Shown here piece after piece: positions 20,524 to 32,806 of a stretch of 64,000 nt of DNA. Source of the stretch: Bugula neritina (taxonomy: Eukaryota > Bryozoa > Gymnolaemata > Cheilostomatida > Bugulidae); the NCBI GenBank assembly GCA_964035545.1, contig OZ037767.1, positions 14,162,801 to 14,226,800 of the forward strand, given 5' to 3'. The notes under the pieces were generated by a model. That model saw nothing but the letters and a program-made list of their open reading frames with translations, was not told the DNA's origin and did no database searches. The stretch's first letter is position 1, and the number at the start of each line of letters is the position of its first letter. Position numbers and translations under genes: made by a program.

Positions 20524-23266
20524 TTTTTATTTTATTCAAATGGAATCGCTTAACTATAGTTGAAGCAAAATTAAAGATGAAAAGACAACTCTCATTCTAG
20601 CATGTAGTTGGCTAGCTCAGTGGCCAAAACTTGGAATTTTTGTTAAAAGGTAATTAGAAAATGGTAACTATTTGATTATAAACTTTGCATTATTTAGTGT
20701 TCTTAGACATTAGAGTGAAAAGTTGCATTTTTGACCAAGCTTTTTAATTTCTCAGACTGTAGATAAATATCATGGTTTCTTTTCAAACTAAACCAAGAAG
20801 GAGTAGCTTTGGTATAGTGGCTGCCCTAAGGTGTACTAAGCTATGTCATCAATTCCTGACGCAATATCATTAGTGGCATCACTAAAAGCTATATTCATTT
20901 AAATATTGAGAGACACAACACTTTTTAATTAAAAATGTGAGAACTCAAAATTATAACTTCTATGAGAGTTGGTTTCATGCTTGTATTATTTTTAGGCATG
21001 TGATATAATATGCAATGAATTTTCAGCTATATATAATAAATACTGTACTGTTGTGTTGTATTGATTACAAGGTCTTCATATGGTGACAATATGATATTAC
21101 ACACTCATATTTAATATTTGTTATCTACAAATATATTTCTATTTTCAGCATTTAATGACACAAAGGGGTGTTATAGCTCTATAATCTTTTTCCTAAATAT
21201 ATAACATTGCAGAGCTACTGAGGGTTTCTTTAAGTAACTGATATTTCAAACGCAACAAGTTTCAGATTGTAATGTATATAAAATATACATTAACTCAACT
21301 CTGTAAACCTATTCACTATAAAGTCTGGCTTGTTTACAGGTACATGCAGGCTTCTCCCTCCTTTTGAATGAGAATGAATGCTGAAAGCTATTTGCTGTTC
21401 AGAACTATAGCAGCTTATATATAAACCTGATTTACATAGTAGGTCTTGACTCATCATAGTTTTATAATTAATTTAAACAACCAGAATAAAATATGCTGTT
21501 CTCGCAGCTATTCTTTTTAAAACTTTCCAATTAAATTAAAATCAAAAATATATAATTAATCTACGAGGCACTTTGTTAGAAAATAGTTTAATATCATGTA
21601 CATAATAGTATAATATAGTAACATATAATATCTGTTTTCATATCTTCAGAATAACTTATAGAATATATATAGCTGTAAGATAACTGAAATAATATTGTTA
21701 CTGCATTTATATTGATTTGAGTTTATAGCTCATTTACACAAAGCTTCCTATGAACCACAGTACCCTCTGCATGTCCTACATTCACCATTGTTTCAGTTTT
21801 TCATAGAGCTCAATGCTCATTTACTTAGGTCTGGCCATCAATGAAGTTAGATTGTTTGAAGTTGGAAGTTCATTATAGATTTTAGTGGACTCGAAGTTTC
21901 TCTCTACTTAGTGAAGTAAATATAACAATCCAGCCGCAGTTCAACTTTTCTTGACGGCATTTATGTTAGAAGCCTCCTTCTAGCTTTTAGTTAAAAATTG
22001 GATAAGCTTTGCTAGGGGTCACCATAATTTCTGTTTACATAAAAAAAAGGTAGGCAGTACCAAATTTTAGCTATTGATTTTGTTAAGTATTAGTTGTAAT
22101 CACATAAAATTTCAATATTTTTATGATTTATTAAAATAAATGAATAATTATGCTGTAGAACTGTTGTACCAAGTGCAATAGAGTTATAACCATCATATAT
22201 CAATTCATTTTATATTATTTTTTACTCTCAATGTATAAGTTATTATATTAATTTATGGTTGCACATACTACATTATAAGGGTGGTTTACTTGCCGTGGGT
22301 GTAGCATGTAATTGTACATAATACAAAGCAAATACAAAACTGAATCAAACTGCATGGTTGATATGCCTAACAATTTAGATAAATAATATATTTGCATATT
22401 TAGTGTTACACTATTAGATGAATTACATGTTGTCTCATTGTTGTAAGTCTAATAGGTGCCTCATATATATTTGCATTTCTTCATCTACTCTTATGGAATG
22501 ATGTATACTGATTTAATATTTATACAGCTTGTAATAATGACACTCCAATATCATCCACACATTCATTGACTCTGGAGTTACGACATAGAGCACTACTAGT
22601 GTTTATACTGTACCTAAAGGTAATCATTCACTAGCAGTAAGTACTAAGCCTTGCTATTTTATCTAATTTTGTGGGAGAGTGATCTACTGTCCTACTTTAT
22701 AAAACTGAAATAGCTTGAGGCCTATTAGCATTTTATCTTAGATTATTGTTGATTTTTTATGGGCCGGTATACACACAAATTATTGCAAGCTTCGACTCCT
22801 ATATAGTGCCTGATTGAAGACAGAGATTAAAATTGTGAATGAATTTTTTTTTCAATTCAATTAAAATAGTTTATTTGAAACCGATTTAATTTATCTTTGC
22901 AATAATGAACAACATTTAAATAAATATATATAATATACTGGTGATCATTTAAAAGATCGTGCATGGGCAGACAAATTTAGATCTAGTAGTCTAAGCAACA
23001 AGCTCTCTGCTTTGTTAAAAACAAATTTTCAACTTAATCCAAGCCTATGCAAAATATACTGGTCATTGGTTCATCTAAATTGAATGAAAATCCGTATTTA
23101 TTCTATTTTCAGGCTATTAGCATTTGTGAAGTTTTTTTTTAATCTGATTAAGGGATGATTTTAAAATTAAATGCATATCACAGAGGTCAGCCTTATCAAA
23201 GTCATTTTATGGAACCAATCATAAGTTTGCTGCAACTTGTTTTCATATGCTAGCTATTATAGTAAT
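20524..23266. other. Intergenic region between divergent MED29 and GT31 genes; no gene seen
   Basis: AT-rich sequence with no recognisable coding segment on either strand. It should hold both promoters, but no motif decides their position. A weak tRNA-like remnant may lie at 20808-20880 (TAGTGGCTGCCCTAAGG, ATCAATTCCTGAC), too diverged to assign. Confidence 0.5.
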
Positions 23267-23470
23267 GCAGTGGTCTAGGGGCTAGATAATCTGCTTAGTT
23301 AACATGAATACATGGGTTCGAACCCCAGTAAAGGCAATTGGTGATGTTAGGAAGAGCATCCGGCCATAATTGTTCCTGTGCCACGTATAAATAAGTACTT
23401 AGCCCGACTTAAAAAGATCTTTCTATCAGGAGTTCTCACAGAGATAGTGACTATAAACTTGCGCTAGTTA
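23267..23470 (+). mobile_element. tRNA-Thr-derived SINE (family I)
   Basis: Head with AGTGGTCTAGGGGCTAGA, a B-box-like GGGTTCGAACCCC, body with GATGTTAGGAAGAGCATCCG and TAATTGTTCCTGTGCC, tail with GAGATAGTGACTATAAACTT. Same order as the copy at 9036-9250. No clear target-site duplication. It ends about 270 bp upstream of the GT31 start codon. Confidence 0.85.
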
Positions 23471-23738
23471 AATAATGAAATTGTGTTAACAAATTGTGTG
23501 TGTCTGAAATTATAAACTTTATATTAAGAAATATTTTGTCACAATAAGAAAGTAGTATTTGGTTCAACAGAGAGAAGAAGGAATGAGCAGCTGAAGAGAC
23601 GGTAATAAGCCAGTAAGAAGCTAGTCAGTGTTGACATCAAGATTGCTGACAAACATTGGTAAACAGAGAAAGACTAAACAAAGAGATTCAAGCAGCATAC
23701 AACGAACAGACAAGAAGAGAAGTCAAATCCTACTCATC

Positions 23739-26700
23739 ATGCTAGCAAAAGATGGATACTCTGCATTTAAGATTCTCCTCCTACTCTTCATGACATTTGG
23801 AGTGCTGCAACTAGCAGTATTACTTTCAGTAACCCTCAATTCTTATGTGCAAATGAACAGCGGGTGGGGGTGTGAATGTCAAAATGATCTGAGACTAATA
23901 AACCAGAAACAGAATGAAATGGAATTAGGTAATCAGAATCTGTAAGTATATATTCTGGGACACCCAGATTATTTTAAAGTGTAGGGTTACTGCGTATAGA
24001 TCTGGTAAAAGTGTGTAGATACAATGTAAGTCTGTAGATCTATGTAGTGTGAGTGTGTAGATGTAGTCTTGGTGTGCAGATGTAGTGTGAGTGTGTAGAT
24101 GTAATGTAATTCTGTAGATGTAGTGTGTAGTGTTGAGTTAACCCAGCAGCCCCTGTGGTGTTATTGACTAGTGTGCCTGCTTGCATGCTGAAGGTCTGTG
24201 GTTCGAATCCCGGTGGGGGTAATTATTTTTTATAGTGTAAGTGTGTAGATGTAGTGTAAGTGTGTAGATGTAGGTAAGTGTGTACATATTAGAGAGAAAA
24301 CATGCTGCAAATTTAATATAAAAAGGTGATGATATAAACATAAACTGAAAAAAAAACATTAAACTAGCTGTTATTAAACTTTTAAGCAACTTTAATAGTT
24401 ACTCCCTCAACAAGCTATATTGAGCATTAATAGCAGTTTCTGTTGAATAACTCATGGTGGCAGCGTTTACTATGGACATTGACGATGGACCTATAATTTT
24501 CAGACTCCCGAACATGTATTTTATGTCATTTCTCTTTTAGCAGCAGAAACTGGAGTCAAAGTAGTGATGATGAAGTAACCAAAAGCTCTCTGGAAGATGA
24601 GGATTTAGATTTTTATGATGTCTATAATGAAGGTGCTATAGAAACCCAAGATATCTCAAACAGAGGCAAATGTAAGCACACTGCTGTACAAAGGGCACAG
24701 TATTGCTAGTAATAGTAATACTAGTAAAAGTAGTACTAGTAAAAGTAGTGCTAGTAGCCTATATTAGTAGTGCTAGTAATAGTAATACTAGTAACTAGAT
24801 ACTCTAGTAATGGTGATGCTAGTAATGGTAATGCTAAATTGTATGCAACAATAATAATATTATTGTTTAATAATATTATTAACATATTATTATGTTAATG
24901 CAAATGTGAATTAATTTTACAAACACTGCAATTTTTAAAAGCACGTTATTTTCCACTCTTCAACCAATTTTATAGGCTAATTGGTTTATACTTAGAAGTA
25001 GTTGCTTTAGGTATAGAAGTAGGAGCTTACGCAAGTTTTATTACAATAACTATTACTCTAAAAAACATTTACTTGGTACTTTTTTGTCTAAATTAAATCA
25101 TATAAATTTATAATTCCTATAAATTCTGTTTTTCTTAGATAATGAAGTTCCCATGTACACATCCATGAGACTGAACCCTGCAATTAATGATACAAGAGTT
25201 AGATGTAACAAGGGGGATAACTCTAATATATTTCTAATATATGTGTATTCAGCACCTGGCAACTTTGAAGAACGTCTTTTAATAAGAAATACATGGGGTT
25301 CGGTAAGTCTTTAGAAGTCTTATTTCATGCAGATAAAGGTGTGAAAGTACCGAACCAATATGACTATATTATAGGCCTACTTGAATGATGTAGTATCCGG
25401 TATTATTTTATGGATTAAACATATTATTCCATGTATTATATCATGCTATATATTGTATATTATCTGGTATATTATAGTTTCTGTTCATAAATATAATCTT
25501 TAAGGAAAAAATTGGTTTGTGTCGGATAAAAATTAACTTAGTCTATACGAGCTTCCTGAATTGAATTGTGTTTTTTGTTTCATAGGTGAAACATTACGAT
25601 GGCATAGAGTTCAGGACAGTTTTCTTCATTGGTAAGTTAGCTAAAGGGAGCACTAATAAAGAGTTTATTAGGATAAAAAGAGAGAGTGGAGAATACGGAG
25701 ACTTGGTGCAAGACCTTAGTTACGTTGACTTGTATAGAAATTTGACCTTGAAAGGAATTAGTGCCCTGCATTGGATAGAGAAATACTGCCCTTCATCCTA
25801 CAGGGTCCAGAAGGTGAGGGGATTACTCCTAAATGTAGCATTTTTATAATATTAGCTTTAGAAGAAAAATGAGATCTTTATTTGGAAAATCACATGAAAT
25901 AAAGATCTTTTATGTGCTGGAGAAATAATTCCACAATTTTATAAGAAAAATAATAATATCCTATGAATGTAAATTAGATGTTTCATAAGTGATTATAAGA
26001 TCTCATATGGCTGCATTATGCAAAGCTATATGAGTTCAAAATGCCTTTTTGAACATCTTTTTCAACTAAATGTACTATATTTTTTAGTGTTGAAATAGTA
26101 TCTGGTTAATCAACGTTGAAACTTAGTAAACATATAACAACAATTTAAACAAGCTTTTAAAAACATTCATTTTTATATAATATACAAAAGTATATGTGCA
26201 TATTATAATGTTGGGCCTAAATTAAGGTGGAAGTTGGAACTCTGTTCCTGCAGTTTATGCTTTTATGTCACAGCTATGTGAAGGCCAACAAACAAGCTTA
26301 CTGAATTAGCCTTGTTTCTTGGCAAAGATTTAATATTTATGCATAGCTACCTAACAATTTGCTGTTATGTTAATGAACTAAAAATTCAGTCAACACTGGA
26401 ATACAATTAGCTGTTGCTGATGATAACTAAACAATGCTTTCATCACCCCATCAATCAGTGTGAGGAAAGTTGGAATAAAAAAATTAAAACTTACAAAAGC
26501 CCATTTAGTTACCATTAGTTTTTAAAGCACATTTTATTCATGTAGAATGTGGTGCTGAAATTCAACAGGTTTTGAGTGAATAGGTATTTTGCATCTAACT
26601 TCAACCTTTGTTTCATAATTAACACAAGTCCATTCGTTACCACCATTTTGGTTTTCATTCATCTCAAATTGTTGGTCATTATTAGCTAGTGCAATATGTG

Positions 26701-29700
26701 AATTAAAATAGTTATTTTAATGGTTTTGGTGATTTTTCTCACACCCTAGGTTTATAACGATAGCACTTAATACAATAAAAAAAATGAGCTTCGCCCGAAC
26801 AGGGACTCGAACCCTGGACCCTCAGATTAAAAGTCTGATGCTCTACCGACTGAGCTATCCGGGCTCTCATATTAACGCGCCGTTTTCAAATCATGCGATC
26901 AACATTCAAAACGAACAATAAAAGTTGACCAATGTAAATACAAAGATACTGCCCGGGTACCATCGCAAAAACATTTACGCGTCCTTTACATTGAAAGAGA
27001 TCTTATTTTAATCTAGTAGCGGTAGCCCTAATTTTTGTTTTGCATATACTTTAGGTTGATGATGACACAGTCCTCAACCCGCACCAGATTGTCAGATTTC
27101 TAAAGCAACAAAGTAAAAGGGTTTCTTTAAGCTTTGTGTGTAAAACCACTTTAGACAGCAAAACCAACAGGGATCCAGCAAATAAATACTACGTATCTAA
27201 AAAGCAATACCATCTCCCACGTTACCCAGAGTATTGCCAAGGTAAGTTATGGACCCTAAGGCTTTAAGGTTATTGTTTTAGCCATCTACTCTTGTTTTGA
27301 AATAAAGCACCTAAAAAACCCAGCTAACTGTCATACATTCATTTTACTATTCTACTATTAGAAATTTCCTTTAAATTATTACTTCTTAATTGAGATCAAG
27401 TAATAGAAATATAATTTATGGATCTAAATTGTATTTGATTTTCAAGTGGGCAATGCACATAAATTGCTGTCAAATCTATAATTGCCTAATTGATAGTTTC
27501 ACTAATTTTCATAATTTCCATTTTGTTGCATCACAGAAATAATAATATTTCATAAACATATTTACTTCTGAATGAATACCATATTTTTCATCAAAGTTTT
27601 CTGCTATTTTACGCAGCTTTCATTCACCAAATTTAAAAGTGTGACCACAAAAAATTAATTTCAATGAAAATTTTTAGTTAAAATAAGTTTCACCATAAGT
27701 TTTTCAAGCACTTTTGCTCTCCTGCACTGTAGACTCGATTTTTGTACAATGTAAAACAATATTATGTAACTTGATTAACTTTTTTAATGCCTATAGAGGC
27801 TTTTCACAAGCCCTCTGGGGACATTTGTATTTTGAAGTTGTCTCCTCCCAGAAGGGCGAAGTGTAGTCTCCATGATATATAGAACAAGCACATAAAATCA
27901 GTAGAAATTTAAGGTTTGTGGGAAGACTATTGCTAGTATCAGTTTTATTTTTTCTGAGATTAATATTTTAGCATAAGCACACAGGTTAGCAGTTCCAGAA
28001 AAATTTAAAAAATTTTCTTTCTTCAAAAATCTTGAGAAAAATTAACTTCAAAGCATGTTTGTGGTTTTGGTTACTGCATGAGCAAGTTGAATTGGCAACT
28101 ATGAGATAAGTCCCATTAATCATTTGTTATGCTGGCTGTCATATTCAATTTATAGCTGTTGACCTTTCAACTCTTTGGTCAGAATGTGCTGTTAACACAG
28201 TGTTAGAGCACTGCTACTCTGCTAGTGCACTGAATGAGACAGCAGATTAGCTGTGTTAGCATTTTCATTACACTTACACACTTATGCTATGAGAATAGCT
28301 AGACTATAACCTCAACATCCATCATTTTCACAAAAAGCATTTTCACAAAGCTATAGATATATATTAAATAGACAGATTAAATTTGTAGTATAGAACGAAT
28401 ATGAAATGTGCTTTGATACATGTCGGTTAATTTTCTAATACAGGTTAAATGCATCTATTGCAATTGTAACAATTGCGCTCAAATAAATATATATCTAGAT
28501 AATTTAATCAAAAACCGAGATAGCCTTTTAGCAGTTGGCATTCAGGCCCTTGTGTTACAGCTTTGTTATTTCTTAATTATGCCTGTGGCTTGTAGCATTT
28601 AGGAGCATGCAGTAGTGAAGAAATTGAGATAGCCTAAGTTCTTTAACTTTCTTTACAAATGTTGGTGTTGCGTATAACACAACTTTTTTGCTACATTTCT
28701 AATCTAGAAAAAAGGCTTTTCTCAATTTCTCCATTAGTACTGCATCTACCTCGTGTGTAGTAGTCATCTCCGTCAACTGCGGTAGATTCAAGATCCTAGT
28801 TAATGTATGGTAGGTTAAAATATAGTTATATAATAAAATGGATATACAATATAAAATAGGTAAACTAAGCTAATCACTACTGCACCTGAAAGCCCAAGTT
28901 TCCCAACTCATCAAATTGCAGCATAAACTGAATTCTCTGAAAATTACTTTAGAAGGAAATTCTGGTTGAAAAGTATTAAGCAGATTCTTACAAGTGAAGC
29001 AGTGAAAGCATGTTGATAAAATTGGGTTATTAACATTTTGCTTGGATTTTCAGTTAAACTGTTTAACGTTATAGCTCAACTTCTCATGCTTCAAATATCA
29101 TGAGCTAGTGTTATTGACACTCAACTGCAGTTATACAACTAGCTTGGCTGATGCCATGGGTCACAAAATGTTATAAAATATAAAGCCTTTCTTAAATTTG
29201 AGACTCATATTTGAATGACATAAAAGTTTAGAGGTTGGCTATAAGTCACGACAGCACCAATTAGAATATTACAGCTATTATCTTAAAATAGGCATGCGCG
29301 AGGATATGTAAGTTAAAATCAAGTATAACATTTCAATTAAATCTTTTAAATAAAACTATTAGACCTGTTGTAAAATATGCAATGAAGATATAGGGCAGAC
29401 AAAATATTTCAAAATGGATCGATACTGAATGAAAAGATGCCTGCCTAAATATAAAGTGTTTTTAATAAATTTTTGCATAAACTGAGCTTTGCTTTTCTTG
29501 GTAATATTTTTCTTTTAAAGAAGTTTTAGCCATAACATGAAACTATGTAAAGCATTTACGGTCCTTTGAACATAATGTAGCACAAACTCTTCAAAGTGTA
29601 ATTAAGTGCACATGCTATCACGCATCATTTTGATACTACAAATTTAATCTGTCTATTTAATATATATCTATAGCTTTGTGAAAATGCTTTTTGTGAAAAT

Positions 29701-31750
29701 GATGGATGTTGAGGTTATAGTCTAGCTATTCTCATAGCATAAGTGTGTAAGTGTAATGAAAATGCTAACACAGCTAATCTGCTGTCTCATTTAGTGCACT
29801 AGCAGAGTAGCAGTGGTCTAACACTGTGTTAACAGCACATTCTGACCAAAGAGTTGAAAGGTCAACAGCTATAAATTGAATATGACAGCCAGCATAACAA
29901 ATGATTAATGGGACTTATCTCATAGTTGCCAATTCAACTTGCTCATGCAGTAACCAAAACCACAAACATGCTTTGAAGTTAATTTTTCTCAAGATTTTTG
30001 AAGAAAGAAAATTTTAAAATTTTTCTGGAACTGCTAACCTGTGTGTTTATGCCAAAATATTAATCTCAGAAAAAATGAAACTTGTACTAGCAATAGTCTT
30101 CCCACAAACCTTACATTTCTACTGATTTTATGTGCTTGTTCTATATATCATGGAGACTACACTTCGCCCTTCTGGGAGGAGACAACTTCAAAATACAAAT
30201 GTCCCCAGAGGGCTTGTGAAAAGCCTCTATTCACTGAATACAAATGACCTATGCCGCACAGTTAGAGACGTACAGTGCATGTATATACCATATATAAACA
30301 AAGCAAAATGATTTGTTAAAACGTGAAGTAAAAAGCTATCTGAACCTAATACCATCATCACGTGTTGCACTCTTTATTCCAGGTTTCGGCTATTCATACC
30401 CTTCTTCAGCTGTACCAAAGATTCTTCAGCAACTCAAAGATTTCAGACCCATTCCAATGGAAGATGCCTTCTTCACTGGTATATATTGATTAATAAAATT
30501 TTATATTACGCAGTAATTTGATATCACTTAATATCACATATTTCAATGCAATATGTTTATAAATAATACTCCATAAGGAGTTAATATAACTTACGATGTA
30601 ATTTAATATAGTATATTTTAATATAATAAACAATATATTTATATTTATAACGCTCTATAATAATTCCATATCAATATAATATAATATTTATGTATATAAT
30701 ATACTCTGTAATCACCCCACATTGGATCATATATTTCAAAATTATATATTTCCATAGAGTATATAAATGTATATATAATAATACTTATTACGCTATAGTC
30801 ATATTACAAAATTTATTTGAAAACTTCATGTAGTTAGAAATTTTCATATATATCACAGTAATTCAATTTAGGCTCAAGTCACATGTATTCAGTCTATGTT
30901 TTTTATATAATATTATTTAGCTTAATGCTGATAAATTAATTATTTATTTTGTATTATATATGGCAGGCATAATAAGACAAAGCCTTAACCTGAAACTCTA
31001 CCCTTTGGACCATTCGCAATTCATCACATATATCAACCCTGAGGTGTTCCTACAGAAGATAATAGACAAGAAAGAGCTGATATATGTGGGGCATGTGCAC
31101 AATTCAAGGTAACCCTATGTTGTAGGCGATGACTTTTCTCTATATAGATTATAGAGTAACAAAGTTCCTTGTGTTAACTATTGTATTTTTGGACTCTTAT
31201 TGAAAGTAAATGAACAAGCTACCAAGCTACTTTAAACTAAGTACTGTAAACTACTTTAAACCATTTTTAAACTACTCTAAACTACTTTAAACTACTGTAA
31301 AATACTTTAAGCTTATCTAAACTACTTTAAACTACTCTAAACATACTTTAAGCTACTCTAAACTACTTTAAAGCTACTCTAAAAACTGACGAGTATAAAT
31401 TATAAACTTTGCTTATATTATACAGCTTTACAGAAAATATTACACATGCTATCGCAGCAGCGATTGTAGAATATAACTAGAAAGCAAGCATTAGATACAC
31501 AAAAAACTATAAGAGAAATTTTCAGGGTAAAACAAAAAAGTTATTGTAGCTAAAACAAAGTTCTAAATATAACATAGTATTAATAATATAGCAAATTAAT
31601 GTGGTGCAATATATTATTTCAACATTAATTAAAAGGTTATTTGTTATACTATTTACACTTTCTTGGTTATATTTCAGGTCAAAAGAAATATACTGGAAAA
31701 TAGTTGAGCAAAGAGAAAAACTTAAGATGAAAGATTTAAATTCAGATTGA
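23739..31750 (+). CDS. Beta-1,3-galactosyltransferase-like protein, glycosyltransferase family 31, complete
   Basis: A predicted type II Golgi enzyme transferring a hexose from UDP-sugar. Exons: 23739-23941, 24541-24671, 25139-25302, 25586-25813, 27055-27241, 30383-30478, 30967-31108, 31678-31750; 1,224 nt, 407 aa, all GT-AG, phases consistent. Start: first in-frame ATG, leaving a 9-residue cytosolic tail and a signal anchor at about residues 12-33 (ILLLLFMTFGVLQLAVLL). An acidic Ser-rich stem follows. GT31 motifs: RNTWG at 161-165, a VFFIGK strand in exon 4, DDD at 244-246 (metal/UDP-sugar site) and ED at 331-332 in PMEDAFFTG. One N-glycosylation sequon (NLT) lies in exon 4. The exact acceptor cannot be predicted; relatives include B3GALT, B3GNT and brainiac. 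Upstream, ATG AGC AGC TGA at 23583 would be a tiny uORF. Poly(A) signal AATAAA is at 31796-31801. Confidence 0.88.
24000..24300. repeat. TGTGTAGATGTAGTG minisatellite in GT31 intron 1, split by a SINE-like insertion
   Basis: Degenerate units around GTGTGTAGATGTAGTGTAAG occupy about 24003-24127 and resume at about 24234-24290. The gap between them holds the tRNA-like family II element at 24128-24233. Confidence 0.8.
24128..24233 (+). mobile_element. tRNA-like SINE, family II
   Basis: GTAGTGTTGAGTTAACCCAG is followed by CCCCTGTGGTGTTATTGACT, GCCTGCTTGCATGC and a B box GGTTCGAATCC. The element at 47109-47213 has the same order on the other strand. It interrupts a minisatellite, which marks it as an insertion. 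The parent tRNA is unclear. Confidence 0.65.
24705..24835. repeat. AGTAATACTAGTAA-type simple repeat in GT31 intron 2
   Basis: Repeats of CTAGTAATAGTAATA and AGTAAAAGTAGT words with a three/six-base rhythm, then GCTAGTAATGGTAATG. Non-coding. Confidence 0.75.
26776..26783 (-). terminator. RNA polymerase III terminator of tRNA-Lys
   Basis: An uninterrupted T tract on the minus strand (A tract on plus, roughly at these positions) begins within about ten bases of the tRNA 3' end. This is the normal pol III stop. Confidence 0.75.
26792..26864 (-). tRNA. tRNA-Lys(TTT)
   Basis: The minus strand folds into a complete cloverleaf. The acceptor stem GCCCGGA pairs with TTCGGGC (one G-T pair) with discriminator G; the A box contains TAGCTCAGTCGGTAGAGC; the anticodon stem TCAGA/TCTGA encloses loop CTTTTAA (anticodon TTT); the T arm contains GGTTCGAGTCC. 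No intron and no encoded CCA. A run of eight T residues follows the gene closely on the minus strand, as expected of an RNA polymerase III terminator. It lies antisense in intron 4 of the GT31 gene. The intact stems suggest a functional gene. Confidence 0.95.
27793..28391. repeat. Left inverted arm of the foldback element
   Basis: Reverse complement of 29633-30230 over its full length, with a few substitutions such as AGAGCACTG against AGACCACTG. The high similarity of the arms suggests recent formation or conversion between arms. Confidence 0.9.
29633..30230. repeat. Right inverted arm of the foldback element
   Basis: Reverse complement of the left arm. The 68-codon frame that starts inside it (30041) is not a gene: it runs through the terminal repeat and out into flanking intron. 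Confidence 0.9.
31200..31390. repeat. CTACTTTAAA / CTACTCTAAA short tandem repeat in GT31 intron 7
   Basis: Irregular repeats of ACTACTTTAA and ACTACTCTAA, about 10-12 bp each. Non-coding. Confidence 0.8.
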
Positions 31751-32404
31751 GTAAAGCAATCTAGAAACAACTTTTATAGAAACAAAAACTACTTTAATAA
31801 AAATACCAATATGCTAAAATAATTTAATAAGTGTAATTATTACACTTATTATCGTTATTTACATATTATTTCAACTAGATTATAAATGGTTTTTTGTACC
31901 AAATAAGCTCTATAATGCTTGAAAAAAATAAATAATTGTAAGTTGTATACTATCTAAGAATTATACAAACTACCTTGTGGTTTTGTAGCATTTGGTGCTG
32001 GGATATAATATTATTCTTATTATTGTAGTATTTTTGCCCCTTAAAAAATAAAAATCCTCAAGATATTATAACAATTATTATGCAACTGATTGTGGTATAT
32101 ATTAACTTTTATGGCTATAAATTTGGTTATAAGTGTTGAAGTAGAAGAATTATAATTAATTTATCACCTCAACTTACTGATCCAAAAAAGTATGAATAAA
32201 ATATTTTAGAAGCCCTCACTTTGTATATAAATGGTAGCTAATGCACGTTTATGAAAATATTAATACTATAACACTCCAAAACAGTATGATAGGAGCACTT
32301 CAACCATATTATTTTCAAATGTTTGAAATATTCAGGACAAACATGCCTGGCACATTAATATTTAAATTTATTTCAATTTCAAGTTTGCTTATAGCATCTT
32401 TGTC

Positions 32405-32525
32405 CCATAATTCTAGCTACACTCCTTTTCATATAATTCTAGCTACACTCCTTTTCATATAACTCTAGCTACACTCCTTTTCATATAACTCTAGCTACAC
32501 TCCTTTTTATATAACTCTAGCTGCA
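32405..32525. repeat. 26-bp tandem repeat (CTAGCTACACTCCTTTTCATAT unit)
   Basis: About four to five consecutive units of CTAGCTACACTCCTTTTCAT plus ATAATT or ATAACT. The last unit is diverged (CTGCACCCCTTG). It sits between the 3' ends of two convergent genes. Confidence 0.85.
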
Positions 32526-32609
32526 CCCCTTGTTGCAGAACCCCTTGTCCGACAACGTAGTACAGTATGGGGAATCAACAGATAATATATAAACTACTCA
32601 ATCAACTGT

Positions 32610-32806
32610 TGACTAAAGAAACCCCTGATAGAAAGCGGTTTTTGTTAAAGTGGGCTAAGGACTTAAATTGAGATGAGGCACCATGAGCGATTATGTTCGA
32701 ATGCTCTTCCTAACATCATCAATGGCCTTTGTCTGGGCTCGAACCCAGCATGACTTCGTGTTTACTAGGCAAACACTCTAACCCCTAGACCTATGGCTGC
32801 TCTCTT
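32610..32806 (-). mobile_element. tRNA-Thr-derived SINE (family I), minus orientation
   Basis: On the minus strand: GAGCAGCCATAGGTCTAGGG, CTAGTAAACACGAAGTCATG, GGGTTCGAGCCC, GATGATGTTAGGAAGAGCAT, with a diverged tail region (CTTTCTATCAGGGGTTTC). Same order as the other family I copies. Confidence 0.8.

Larger units (their letters stand above)
27793..30230. mobile_element. Foldback-type DNA element with about 600-bp inverted arms, in GT31 intron 5
   Basis: The left arm (27793-28391) and right arm (29633-30230) are near-perfect inverted copies differing at only scattered positions. They enclose a 1.24-kb spacer (28392-29632) with no recognisable protein. The arm tips read ATAGAGGCTTTTCACAAG inward. 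Arm sequences resemble the shorter element at 35274-35685, both at the tip (CTTTTCA...CCTCCCA) and internally (ACCAAAACCACAAA). No transposase was seen. No target-site duplication is obvious at the chosen ends, so the true ends may differ by some bases. The spacer has a small internal imperfect inverted repeat (about 28603-28632 and 28720-28750). Confidence 0.9.

Noticed and set aside
23628-23738. Extension of the GT31 protein upstream of 23739
   Set aside because: The upstream part begins with GTG and has no in-frame ATG; the ATG at 23739 gives a normal short tail before the membrane anchor.
24146-24220. A functional tRNA gene
   Set aside because: Good B box but weak stems; a matching copy with the same flanks at 47109-47213 shows it is a SINE-type repeat.
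30041-30247. 68-codon plus-strand frame
   Set aside because: It lies in the right arm of the foldback element and runs into flanking intron; no family resemblance.
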